A stretch of DNA of 17,547 bases from Ruminococcaceae bacterium UBA4306 (GCA_002394725.1 DGUQ01000195.1:1-17547), one strand, 5' to 3'; counted from the stretch's first letter, positions 1 to 6,623 are shown. Made by a program: numbers and translations. Notes: a model not told the origin generated them from the sequence alone.

Positions 1-150
1 TAAGTATCAATAAAACACTTTAATATCTATTGCGGAGAATTCCGCATAACTGCGTTGTCAGTCTTGACAGGCGCCAGCCTGCCTGCGCCCTCCGCCTTGT
101 TCTGCGAAATTCTCCGCTAATACCTTTTTAAAGCTTTTTATTGCTACTTA
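1..150. repeat. Palindromic MITE-like intergenic repeat
   Basis: The left arm (1-46) and the reverse complement of the right arm (103-150) align almost end to end, sharing TAAGTA, CAATAAAA, CTTTAA, TATT and GCGGAGAATT in the same order. The innermost arms GCGGAGAATTCCGCA (32-46) and TGCGAAATTCTCCGC (103-117) pair with one mismatch. The central 56 bases are GC-rich and not palindromic. No protein is encoded. The structure fits a miniature inverted-repeat element or another dispersed hairpin repeat. The left arm starts at base 1, so the true end may lie outside the window. Mobility is inferred. Confidence 0.6.
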
Positions 151-189
151 GTATTAGGGATGGAGTCCTTGCCCCAGCGACCTTGACAG

Positions 190-219
190 AGAAAAACAGC
201 ACCTCATACGAGATGCTGT
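190..219 (-). terminator. Rho-independent terminator, minus strand
   Basis: On the minus strand ACAGCATCTC (210-219) pairs with GAGGTGCTGT (196-205) around a 4-base loop, with one G-U pair, followed by TTTTTC. It lies directly after a CTCCGGCTCCA string (minus strand, 222-232) that resembles a tRNA 3' end, so it may once have ended a tRNA transcript. Confidence 0.75.
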
Positions 220-221
220 GA

Positions 222-310
222 TGGAGCCGGAGATGGAGACCTTTGCCCGATCTATGGAGGGTCAATTGACACTCATTTTGCTCAAACATTCGAACCCACG
301 ACCGCGTCGT
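222..310 (-). other. Degenerate tRNA-like sequence (split T-arm and acceptor end)
   Basis: On the minus strand GGTCGTGGGTTCGAA (about 289-303) is a T-arm 5' half and loop. It is the same 14-base GGTCGTGGGTTCGA seen in the tRNA-Thr fragment at 489-533. The matching 3' T-stem is missing. About 55 bases further on, CTCCGGCTCCA resembles an acceptor 3' strand with CCA and is followed by a terminator. No complete cloverleaf can be drawn. It may be a decayed or interrupted tRNA, or part of a repeat that captured tRNA sequence. Confidence 0.3.
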
Positions 311-376
311 CGTTCGCTGTGCTCGGAAGGCATATCCGGTTGGTATGCCTTGCCCTCGCGTCGCGACTCCTCCTTT

Positions 377-401
377 CCCCATTACTCGGGGAGTAATGGG
401 G
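377..401. repeat. Perfect 11-bp hairpin
   Basis: CCCCATTACTC (377-387) and GAGTAATGGGG (391-401) form a perfect stem around GGG. No T-run follows on either strand, so it is not a typical terminator. It sits within the repeat-rich gene-free stretch. Confidence 0.6.
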
Positions 402-450
402 TTCCCACTTAACTAATCAATAGCTCGACAGGGTTGAGCCCGACCACTAA

Positions 451-489
451 ACACTTAAGGGGATACCATTTCGGTATCCCCTTAAGTGT
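451..489 (-). terminator. Long perfect hairpin downstream of tRNA-Thr fragment
   Basis: The 17-bp perfect stem (451-467 with 473-489, 5-base loop) begins at the A of the CCA end of the tRNA fragment on the minus strand. Only a weak TGTTTAG follows. Its position argues for the natural terminator of the original tRNA gene, which would make this chromosomal flank rather than element DNA. Confidence 0.5.
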
Positions 490-533
490 GGAGCTAGAGA
501 TGGGACTCGAACCCACGACCTATTGATTACGAA
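489..533 (-). tRNA. tRNA-Thr(CGU) 3' half, probable attL core
   Basis: Read on the minus strand, this gives anticodon loop TTCGTAA (anticodon CGT), 3' anticodon stem TCAAT, variable loop AGGTC, T-arm GTGGG-TTCGAGT-CCCAT, acceptor strand CTCTAGC, discriminator T and CCA. Upstream of the anticodon loop the partner stem ATTGA is absent (CATAA instead) and no D-arm follows, so the gene is broken exactly at the anticodon loop. Tyrosine integrases commonly recombine within tRNA anticodon or T loops and leave such a 3' copy at the element end nearest the integrase. The integrase gene here is 153 bp away on the broken side. This is not a functional tRNA by itself. Confidence 0.8.
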
Positions 534-685
534 TTATGATTTATTCTTTTCGTGTTATTCAATAAAGTTCAATAAACGGCTTTATCATGCGGTTTTTTGA
601 GGGTTATCTTTTCGTAACTTCTTGTGATTGTAAGTGTAAAACTGTAGCGATAGCTGTCAAATAGCTGTCAAATGACTGCCATTCT

Positions 686-2122
686 TCAGGTGCTTTCTCC
701 CTGTTCAGTGTCGGGTAATGAAAGCATTACCTCAAGCTGTTCTGCTGCAACGGCATCCGCGCGTTTAATTGCGTGTGTGTATATTTTGGTTGTTGTGGAG
801 GGGTTTGCGTGACCGAGGCGCGCGGCGATCGTCGTGATAGGTACATAGGAATTGATCAACAATGTCGCGTTGGTATGTCTCAATCCATGAATTGTCACAT
901 GAGGAAAACCGTTCCTCTTAGTGAATTCCGAAAACCATCTTGTGAGTGTATCGGGATGGATCGGTGTGCCTACAGCTGTAGTGAAAATTCTGTCATAATC
1001 CTCCCATCTGTCTCCCAGCTGCAACCGCCTTTGCGTTTGCCACTCCTTATATTCTTTTAGCATTTGAATCACTGATTCTGAAACTTTAATGCAGCGTGTA
1101 GAACTATCGGTTTTTGTGGTATCGGTAATGATCCCTGATTCTTCAGTGTAATCATTTTTTGAAATATATACGGAGGCGCGTTCCACTGAGATCACCGAAT
1201 GAATAAAATCGATATCCGACCATTCCAATCCACAGATCTCCTCTCGACGCATACCTGTATGCAGCAAGAGTTTGATGGCTGTTCTGCGTTGTATATCCTC
1301 GTTTTCAAGCAACTTCAACACCTGCTTTACTTCTTCTTCATCAAAGTGATTTGTGTGCTTCTTGCTTTTCTTTGCTTTTTGATTTCCTTTAGCCTTGGGT
1401 ATCGTAGCACGCGCACAAGGGTTTGTGGCGATAATCTTTGATTTAACAGCATAGCTGAAAACAGAGGATAGAAATCGGTGATAATGCCGAATGGTCTCAG
1501 TAGAGAGGGGAACATCAGCGCCGACCGCCTCAAATGCTTTTGACATGGACAGATCCAGTGCGGAACAGATCGAAACCGCCGTCTTTTTGAAAACGTTATT
1601 GCCCTTGAATGCAGCACGGATTGATGAAGCGCTCACACCTTGATCGCGAGCGATCCGCGTAGCGGTCAGCCCCTTCTCCTTGGCGATCGCTTTCAGATCG
1701 ACTACAGGAGAATATGACACCTTACGCCGAGCACCCTCCTCTGCCAAGTTTATATAAAAGCTATTTAGATGATGGGGCTGGATCTTGTCGATTCTCAGAT
1801 GCCCGAGAGCCGCGTCGACAACGGGTACGAGAGCATTATAACCGACGATTGACTTTGCCTTCAGTTTCGGCACAGCATACTCTTGAAAGAATATCGGAAT
1901 AAACTCTGACAGTTTTACTTTTCCTGCAATCGATGCTAATCCGTTTTTACACGCCTCTTCAAAAAGCACCGCCTGACGGTTAAGCTCATTATCGATTTGT
2001 CGCTTTGTCATTCCCTTCTCGGGAGTATATGTCTTATAACGGCATATATGTTTTCCGTTGATATCGTAACCGCAGGAAACAACGATCTGATAACTGTCAT
2101 TCCGTTTTCTGATTGTTGCCAA
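686..2122 (-). CDS. Tyrosine recombinase/integrase with inserted helix-turn-helix
   Basis: This 478-residue site-specific recombinase should integrate and excise the element at the tRNA-Thr site. The C-terminal catalytic domain (about 258-465) has all expected residues: R292 in TGMRREEICGL, K337, H412 and R415 in HGLRHTNATLL, H438 in LGHANP, and nucleophile Y448 in KIYTH. Residues 1-65 resemble the arm-binding domain of Tn916-type integrases, and about 68-240 is the core-binding helical domain. That domain is interrupted at about 139-205 by an XRE-like HTH (LKAIAKEKGLTATRIARDQG and following), a segment ordinary Tn916-type enzymes lack. The start is TTG at 2122, with AAAGGA about 12 bases upstream; no in-frame ATG lies nearby. 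It lies 71 bp after the DUF2442 gene on the same strand and may be co-transcribed. The family call is firm; the role of the HTH is inferred. Confidence 0.96.
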   Translation of the reverse strand: MATIRKRNDSYQIVVSCGYDINGKHICRYKTYTPEKGMTKRQIDNELNRQAVLFEEACKNGLASIAGKVKLSEFIPIFFQEYAVPKLKAKSIVGYNALVPVVDAALGHLRIDKIQPHHLNSFYINLAEEGARRKVSYSPVVDLKAIAKEKGLTATRIARDQGVSASSIRAAFKGNNVFKKTAVSICSALDLSMSKAFEAVGADVPLSTETIRHYHRFLSSVFSYAVKSKIIATNPCARATIPKAKGNQKAKKSKKHTNHFDEEEVKQVLKLLENEDIQRRTAIKLLLHTGMRREEICGLEWSDIDFIHSVISVERASVYISKNDYTEESGIITDTTKTDSSTRCIKVSESVIQMLKEYKEWQTQRRLQLGDRWEDYDRIFTTAVGTPIHPDTLTRWFSEFTKRNGFPHVTIHGLRHTNATLLINSYVPITTIAARLGHANPSTTTKIYTHAIKRADAVAAEQLEVMLSLPDTEQGEST

Positions 2123-2193
2123 TTTACTTTTTAATCCTTTCTGTTATATCCACCATTTTGTTTATTACTATTGAAAATGATTCTCTCAATTCT

Positions 2194-2556
2194 TCACGGC
2201 TTTTCCGTTATGTCAATACCGTTTTCATACAGCTCCTCGGGAGCGATATCGATTTTGTCGCTCCAAGCTACAGATCCGCAGACATGTGCCTTCATGAATA
2301 GATTGATATCTATCAAAGGGGCGTAAGGTTTAAATGCTCTTTCGCCGTCTATCAAAGGGCGCATATCATATAGCTTTTTGTCACCGTCACGGAAAGTTAC
2401 CGTCAAAGTATAATCTTCGTGCGGTACGACCGCAACAACATGATAAACCGGAGTATGGGATTCGGGTTGGTACTTGCTAAATAAATCGATAAAGCCCCGG
2501 AGCTGTGTTTCAGTGAAACCATCGATGATGGCGTATGCCTGCTCTTTTATTGTCAT
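2194..2556 (-). CDS. DUF2442 protein with antitoxin-like N-terminal helix
   Basis: The protein has 120 residues. Residues 37-117 match the DUF2442 pattern: YHVVAVVPHEDYTLTVTF, then DGDKKLYDMRPLID, then VAWSDKIDIAPEELYENG. Residues 1-30 form a short amphipathic helix pair (EQAYAIIDGFTETQLRGFID) like the N-terminal dimerising segments of small antitoxins. DUF2442 genes are often found beside DUF4160 genes in pairs predicted to be toxin-antitoxin modules, but no DUF4160 gene is here. The ATG at 2556 follows AAGGGGAT, which overlaps the end of the upstream antitoxin-like gene; only 7 bases separate them, so the two are translationally linked. The biochemical function is unknown. Confidence 0.8.
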   Translation of the reverse strand: MTIKEQAYAIIDGFTETQLRGFIDLFSKYQPESHTPVYHVVAVVPHEDYTLTVTFRDGDKKLYDMRPLIDGERAFKPYAPLIDINLFMKAHVCGSVAWSDKIDIAPEELYENGIDITEKP

Positions 2557-2563
2557 GTATTCT

Positions 2564-2788
2564 TTATCCCCTTTCTGTCTTCAATATAGTTGAATCTGAG
2601 ATGTGCTTATTATCATTTGTTCCGCGCGCTTCGCCAAATAAAAGACTGTTATGGGCTTTGTCCTTTGGAGTCAGTATCAGCGAAGAGCCTAATTGCTGTA
2701 CAGCAACCTCATCACAAGTGAATTTGTATCTGTCAGGCAGATTGACCGCTTGACAGTTGGCGTATTGAAATATTTTTGCGATTTCCAT
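2564..2788 (-). CDS. VapB/MazE-like (AbrB-fold) antitoxin
   Basis: The protein has 74 residues. Residues 3-42 fit the swapped-hairpin DNA-binding fold of VapB/MazE antitoxins: NCQAVNLPDRYKF corresponds to the usual GRSQAVRLPKxFRF, followed by DEVAVQQLGSSLILTPK. The C-terminal 30 residues would be the toxin-binding tail. The ATG follows AAGGAT at 7 bases. The expected VapC (PIN) or MazF toxin gene is absent; the next gene is DUF2442, 7 bases downstream. Either the toxin was lost or the pair itself forms an unusual module. A role as transcriptional repressor of its own operon is typical for the family but is not shown here. Confidence 0.75.
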   Translation of the reverse strand: MEIAKIFQYANCQAVNLPDRYKFTCDEVAVQQLGSSLILTPKDKAHNSLLFGEARGTNDNKHISDSTILKTERG

Positions 2789-2845
2789 CTATTTATCCTT
2801 ACAATACACAAATCGTGTTTGTCATAGTCGGTTTCATTGCATATC

Positions 2846-4216
2846 TTATTCGTTTTGCTTCTTTTTGAAATAGTTCATGTGCTCTGCCATTTTTATCATC
2901 GGCTCACGGGTATCCAAGTCAAGAAAGCTCTTGATCGACTGCGCGTAGTTTTCCGTGATGGGCACGTTGACGCAGCTTCCTGCTAATCGGTATCTGTCCT
3001 CTAGGCTCAGTTCCTTCGGGAATCGAACGCTCTCCGGACAACCCTTGAACATCAGATACTCGCCCGGCGTCAGCTGTCTTACTCCGAAATCATCCCTCAG
3101 CGCTACAGTATTACGCTTGTTGACCATGCTTGCGTTCAAGACAGGGCACATGCCGTCGGGACATCCGAACACCTTGCTCAGATGGATACGGTAAAGCATA
3201 TGCCGACTTTGAACGGAGCTGATTACATAGCGATCAAAGCTGATGCTATTGCGATAATAGTAGAACTCATTTTGCTTTTGATTTTGACGAATCACTTCAA
3301 CGGCAGGCTTGGGCTTAAAAGCAGGTATGCTCGGCAGCATATAGAACATCGACTCAACCTCCTCGTTGACTGCAATCAAATATCTTTTCTTGCCTGACTG
3401 TGAAAGCTCGGACACATCGCAGGCCTTGTGCGCTGAATTAACCTTAACCTCATAATGAAGTTCCGTCAGTTTGTCGATGAAAAACTCATAAAAGTATTTT
3501 TTCATTCCGCTGAGATTACTTCGAATAAATATCTCATCGTTGGACATGCCCGCGAGATCGATATTCTCGATCGGTTCTTCTTCATCAAGCTCTAAATAGA
3601 CGATATAAGGGAATTTCTTTTCGATGATTTTCAGAATGATCGTAAAAACACTGTCAAGATAACGCTCTGTCTCATGGATATCCGTAAATGCTTTCGGCAC
3701 TACCTCGGGAAAGCCGATCGCCAGCACGTCGGGAGCCGGTATCTCGTCGATATCGCAATCGCGGATATCACCCTCTGTCAGCCTTGCGTTTCCAAACAAG
3801 TGGCGAAACATCTCGCAGGAGGTATGATCCTGCTCATAAGCGCGAATAACGTCAAAGCCTGCCTGAGCGAACGCAAGAGACATACTGCCCATTCCCGCAA
3901 ACAGATTGACAACACTGTAGCTGTTTTCGTTATTTAGGGACAGGCTCAGCGGAGCGTCAGCAATGGCGGAATCAACTATTCGCTCCTCAGCGTTTTGATC
4001 CGAGATGGCTTCATCTAAATATTGACGGTAATGGCATACTGCGTCGTAAATAAATGCGTTGAGCGAATAATCATGCTCGCGCGCGTACTGCATGAGCTTG
4101 TCCTTTTCGCCCCTTCGGACGCGAAATTTGATCTCTTCATATTTGTCTTTTGCATATCTGTTGTTGGCTCTGAGTTTTGCGGCGCTGTTTTTGTTTTTCG
4201 TTTCTTCAGGCACCAT
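2846..4216 (-). CDS. RHH protein fused to catalytically dead C5 cytosine methyltransferase fold
   Basis: The protein has 456 residues. Residues about 24-70 (KYEEIKFRVRRGEKDKLMQY, then SLNAFIYDAV) look like an Arc/MetJ-type ribbon-helix-helix DNA-binding domain. Residues 100-432 follow the C5 methyltransferase order: motif I NLFAGMGSMSLAF (104-116), motif II acidic E128, motif III GDI (149-151), motif VIII Q-x-x-x-x-R (273-278), motif IX-like RQLTPGEYLMFKG (380-392) and motif X RYRLAGSCVNVP (408-419). Motif IV, normally GFPCQ, reads GFPEV: the catalytic Cys is Glu171, encoded by GAG at 3704-3706. Motif VI ENV reads ELD. AdoMet binding looks retained but methyl transfer should be impossible. 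Some C5 methyltransferases (M.EcoRII, M.SsoII) use an N-terminal DNA-binding domain to repress their own promoter; a regulatory role is inferred by analogy. ATG at 4216 is preferred to GTG at 4222 because GGAAGG sits 5 bases upstream of it. No restriction enzyme gene is nearby. Confidence 0.85.
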   Translation of the reverse strand: MVPEETKNKNSAAKLRANNRYAKDKYEEIKFRVRRGEKDKLMQYAREHDYSLNAFIYDAVCHYRQYLDEAISDQNAEERIVDSAIADAPLSLSLNNENSYSVVNLFAGMGSMSLAFAQAGFDVIRAYEQDHTSCEMFRHLFGNARLTEGDIRDCDIDEIPAPDVLAIGFPEVVPKAFTDIHETERYLDSVFTIILKIIEKKFPYIVYLELDEEEPIENIDLAGMSNDEIFIRSNLSGMKKYFYEFFIDKLTELHYEVKVNSAHKACDVSELSQSGKKRYLIAVNEEVESMFYMLPSIPAFKPKPAVEVIRQNQKQNEFYYYRNSISFDRYVISSVQSRHMLYRIHLSKVFGCPDGMCPVLNASMVNKRNTVALRDDFGVRQLTPGEYLMFKGCPESVRFPKELSLEDRYRLAGSCVNVPITENYAQSIKSFLDLDTREPMIKMAEHMNYFKKKQNE

Positions 4217-4230
4217 GATCACCTTCCTTT

Positions 4231-4266
4231 ATTCAACAAAAATATAATTGGTTGAATAATAGTATA
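4231..4266 (-). promoter_or_regulatory. Extended -10 promoter with overlapping operator-like inverted repeat
   Basis: On the minus strand TGTTATACT (-10 at 4261-4266, with the TG of an extended -10) precedes the RHH-pseudomethyltransferase. Three bases further on, ATTCAAC (4251-4257 on the minus strand) and GTTGAAT (4231-4237) form a 7-bp inverted repeat with a 13-base spacer covering the likely transcription start. That position suits a repressor site; autoregulation by the RHH domain is inferred. No good -35 is seen. Confidence 0.5.
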
Positions 4267-4479
4267 ACATATTTTAATGAATGGCACCACTGTATTTTTA
4301 ACTAAAAATGCAGATAACAATTTATATATCTTGTCTATTGACAAAAAGGATGTGATGAAACATGAAGCACTTCACGTAAAACAACGGCGATAAGATTCGC
4401 TCGTTAGACAACAGAAGCAAAAATCGGCATGGCGGGGCGCAATGTCCATCATCTTATTTTATATTGGAGGTTCTTTATT

Positions 4480-5142
4480 ATGACATCTATCGGCAATATA
4501 GAGCACATCAAAAAAGGTGCGCTCGACTTAATAGTTCTCTCGGATACACTGGCGATATCTTGTCGCGAAAGTGATTGTGAGAGCTTGATCGAATCGACGG
4601 AAAAAACCTTGCAAACAGCATCATCCGTCTATATGGCGACACGTGCGCTGATGCTTTGGATCTATACCGGAATACCCAGCGTTCCTCGTCGGCTCCCTCA
4701 AATGGAAGCAGAGCTCTTAAGTGTATCGATTGAAAAACTGAAAGAGTTTCCTTCTTTTCCGGTGTACAAGATTTCAATGCCTTTTCTTCTCCCGAATAAG
4801 AGAAAAAGAAATCTTGAGCGAAACAACGCGATCACCAATGCAGTTATTTCAGCTGTGAGTGAATACGCCCTCAATAATAGAATTCAACTCTTTAGACATG
4901 CGACGGTGTTTTTTGTTTCTTCAAATAAGAACGTCAATTACATGATTGACAACGACAATAAGGATTCAAGCACCATTTTAAACGGACTGCTTGGAACCTT
5001 GTTGATGGATGATCGGCCAACTGCATGTAATACGGCGTATTATACGAAAATAATTGATGACCCTAGTGAAATGAAAACCGAGGTGTATATCGTTGATAGC
5101 GAACACGATATTGAGGTTTTATCTATGATAAAATCAAATTAG
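4480..5142 (+). CDS. RusA-like Holliday-junction resolvase-fold protein (tentative)
   Basis: The protein has 220 residues. The C-terminal half (about 95-210) has the layout of RusA resolvases: a first strand VYKISMPFLLPNKRKR, the acidic signature D157-N-D159-N160 with K161, then ILNGL and a D177-D178 pair (LLMDDRP), and a final beta strand. RusA has DxDN...K...D...DD in comparable spacing, though the Lys here is two residues closer than in E. coli RusA. Residues 1-90 are an unrecognised helical extension. The start is set at 4480 because TTGGAGG lies 7 bases upstream; an upstream in-frame ATG at 4429 lacks a ribosome binding site. A role in junction resolution or element replication is inferred, and another element-encoded family is possible. 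Confidence 0.5.
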   Translation: MTSIGNIEHIKKGALDLIVLSDTLAISCRESDCESLIESTEKTLQTASSVYMATRALMLWIYTGIPSVPRRLPQMEAELLSVSIEKLKEFPSFPVYKISMPFLLPNKRKRNLERNNAITNAVISAVSEYALNNRIQLFRHATVFFVSSNKNVNYMIDNDNKDSSTILNGLLGTLLMDDRPTACNTAYYTKIIDDPSEMKTEVYIVDSEHDIEVLSMIKSN

Positions 5143-5144
5143 GA

Positions 5145-5210
5145 TGTCACAAACAGATTTTGCGGTGCTGTCACAAACAGATAAATAACGTAATTTTGTT
5201 TGTGACAGCA
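5145..5210. repeat. TGTCACAAACAGAT direct repeats plus 14-bp inverted repeat
   Basis: TGTCACAAACAGAT occurs at 5145-5158 and exactly again at 5169-5182 (24-bp period). The second copy is the left arm of a perfect 14-bp inverted repeat, TGCTGTCACAAACA (5166-5179) with TGTTTGTGACAGCA (5197-5210) around 17 bases. No T-run follows, so it is not a simple terminator. Three copies of one 11-base core suggest a protein binding array: an operator, a partition site or an origin iteron. Confidence 0.7.
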
Positions 5211-5262
5211 GTAATTAACATCCAAAATCAGTATTAATGCGAGCCGAGAATAGCTCGATCCG

Positions 5263-5327
5263 GATTTTTTGTGGCACCTTTATAAATTACTAAGCCGAAA
5301 AGTGCAAAAAAGTTTGCCACAAAAATC
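5263..5327. repeat. Second inverted repeat, GATTTTTTGTGGCA/TGCCACAAAAATC
   Basis: Arms at 5263-5276 and 5315-5327 are complementary over 13 bp with one extra T on the left. The 38-base spacer holds AT-rich sequence. The right arm ends 10 bases before the ribosome binding site of the winged-helix gene, so the structure lies in its promoter or leader. It could be an operator pair or an RNA structure controlling that gene. Confidence 0.55.
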
Positions 5328-5351
5328 AAAGTAAGTAAGGAGAATTAAGCT

Positions 5352-6443
5352 ATGACTTTTGTATCAAAGTATGCAAATAATCCAAAATACAGGATTGATA
5401 AGAGCCACGAAAATAAGTACCTCAGTAGAACAGATTGTCTGCTTAATATCCTCTTTTGTGCAGGTGAAATCCCTAATAAATTATATCTCCATATGAATAT
5501 CAGCTATGACTGTTTTCGTCAGAACATCTCAAGATTGCTCAGACGCGGCCTTATACAAAGGATTAGTGCAGACAGCGCAGCAGGGTATATATTGACATTT
5601 AAAGGCAAGAAACTCACACGTGAGCTTCATTACATGAAGTACCGAGTGTATGTTGAAGAGGACACAGACAGACATTACAGCATCAAGCGGCGAAGGAGAA
5701 AGAGACAGCAGGCTACTCTTTTTGCACTTCTCGATAGAGCCGGTATTGCATACGAAATATTTTCAAAACCGAGTTTTGAAGATGCGGTTTATGGCGATAC
5801 AGTATATTATTACGAGGCTCTCGAGTTCAAACGTTTAATTAGTTATGAATCGACGGCTTTTCAGGGAAGTAGACTATTAGGCTTTTTCGTTGGAAGGAAC
5901 AAGATCATCCCAATTTATAAAACAAATATGGTTGTCAGTTCCTTGGGAAAACACGAAAGGCTTGTTCCGGAAGCATTAAAACGTCATTTCAGCGTGACAG
6001 TTAATACGGCAGTCCTTCTATGTCAAGATGTTGGAGGGGCATTGACTCAAATTGTTGATGGGTATAATTACTATAATGAAAGAATCAATACTGCAGGATA
6101 TCAATATTTTTATGTGTTATCAACGGGGGATGCCTTCCACAGTCAATTTTATGATCTATATAAAGCTGATACCGCAACAGAGAGCGAGATCATAGAACGG
6201 TACCATATTGATACGTCGGTAAAAGACAATCGGGGAAGATATCGTTATATCATAGGAACAGGATTCATTGATGATTCCCCCGCTTGGATCTGTACCGGTA
6301 ATGTGAATACGGTGACGCTCAGACCGTTTATACGAAACGCTGAGCGAAACGATCAGCAGAGCATTCTCTTTTGCAAACAGCGAGACGCTGAAATCTTGGA
6401 AAAGATCATCGGCGATGCACCCATTGATATTATCATAATTTGA
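5352..6443 (+). CDS. Winged-helix protein, possible replication-relaxation-like factor
   Basis: The protein has 363 residues. Residues about 25-92 look like a winged helix: LSRTDCLLNILFCAGEI, then a recognition-helix region SYDCFRQNISRLLRRGLIQR, then GYILTFKGKKL as the wing. A basic run (IKRRRRKRQQ, 111-120) follows, then an alpha/beta domain of about 240 residues with YYEALEFKRL and RLLGFFVGRNKIIPIYKTN that I do not recognise with certainty. The layout resembles Replic_Relax-type proteins of plasmids and integrative elements, but this is a resemblance only. The ATG is preceded by AAGGAG at 9 bases. The inverted-repeat arrays just upstream are obvious candidate targets. A strong hairpin follows at 6466-6497. 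Confidence 0.55.
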   Translation: MTFVSKYANNPKYRIDKSHENKYLSRTDCLLNILFCAGEIPNKLYLHMNISYDCFRQNISRLLRRGLIQRISADSAAGYILTFKGKKLTRELHYMKYRVYVEEDTDRHYSIKRRRRKRQQATLFALLDRAGIAYEIFSKPSFEDAVYGDTVYYYEALEFKRLISYESTAFQGSRLLGFFVGRNKIIPIYKTNMVVSSLGKHERLVPEALKRHFSVTVNTAVLLCQDVGGALTQIVDGYNYYNERINTAGYQYFYVLSTGDAFHSQFYDLYKADTATESEIIERYHIDTSVKDNRGRYRYIIGTGFIDDSPAWICTGNVNTVTLRPFIRNAERNDQQSILFCKQRDAEILEKIIGDAPIDIIII

Positions 6444-6465
6444 GGATATTTATAGCCTTTTCGGC

Positions 6466-6500
6466 ATGGCGGCACAGGATCCTTCCTGTGCCGCCATTTA
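6466..6500 (+). terminator. 14-bp perfect hairpin terminator
   Basis: ATGGCGGCACAGGA (6466-6479) and TCCTGTGCCGCCAT (6484-6497) form a perfect GC-rich stem with a 4-base loop, 22 bases after the stop of the winged-helix gene. The following TTTAATGG is a weak T-run, so termination may be partial. Confidence 0.65.
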
Positions 6501-6552
6501 ATGGTTTGATCGATTCTCATATATTGAAAACAGAAAAGCAACGAATATCATA

Positions 6553-6603
6553 TTGACAAATAATGAGTATGCCGTATAATGCGTCTAGGACGTACTTATC
6601 CTA
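6553..6603 (+). promoter_or_regulatory. Consensus promoter and operator-like repeat of the Phd/YefM gene
   Basis: TTGACA (6553-6558), a 16-base spacer and TATAAT (6575-6580) make a perfect-box sigma-A promoter. TAGGA (6586-6590) and TCCTA (6599-6603) form a short inverted repeat over the expected transcription start. Phd/YefM antitoxins repress their own promoters through such sites; that role is inferred. Confidence 0.7.
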
Positions 6604-6623
6604 TAAACAATGAGGTGATATTG

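Noticed and set aside
128..382. 84-codon minus-strand open frame and an overlapping plus-strand frame
   Set aside because: They run through the terminator, tRNA-like pieces and hairpins, and have no ribosome binding site; repeat structure explains the frames.
4369..4395. Possible short leader peptide before the RusA-like gene
   Set aside because: A frame of about 12 codons follows AAGGATGTG, but it shows no attenuator hairpin or codon bias, so chance is likely.
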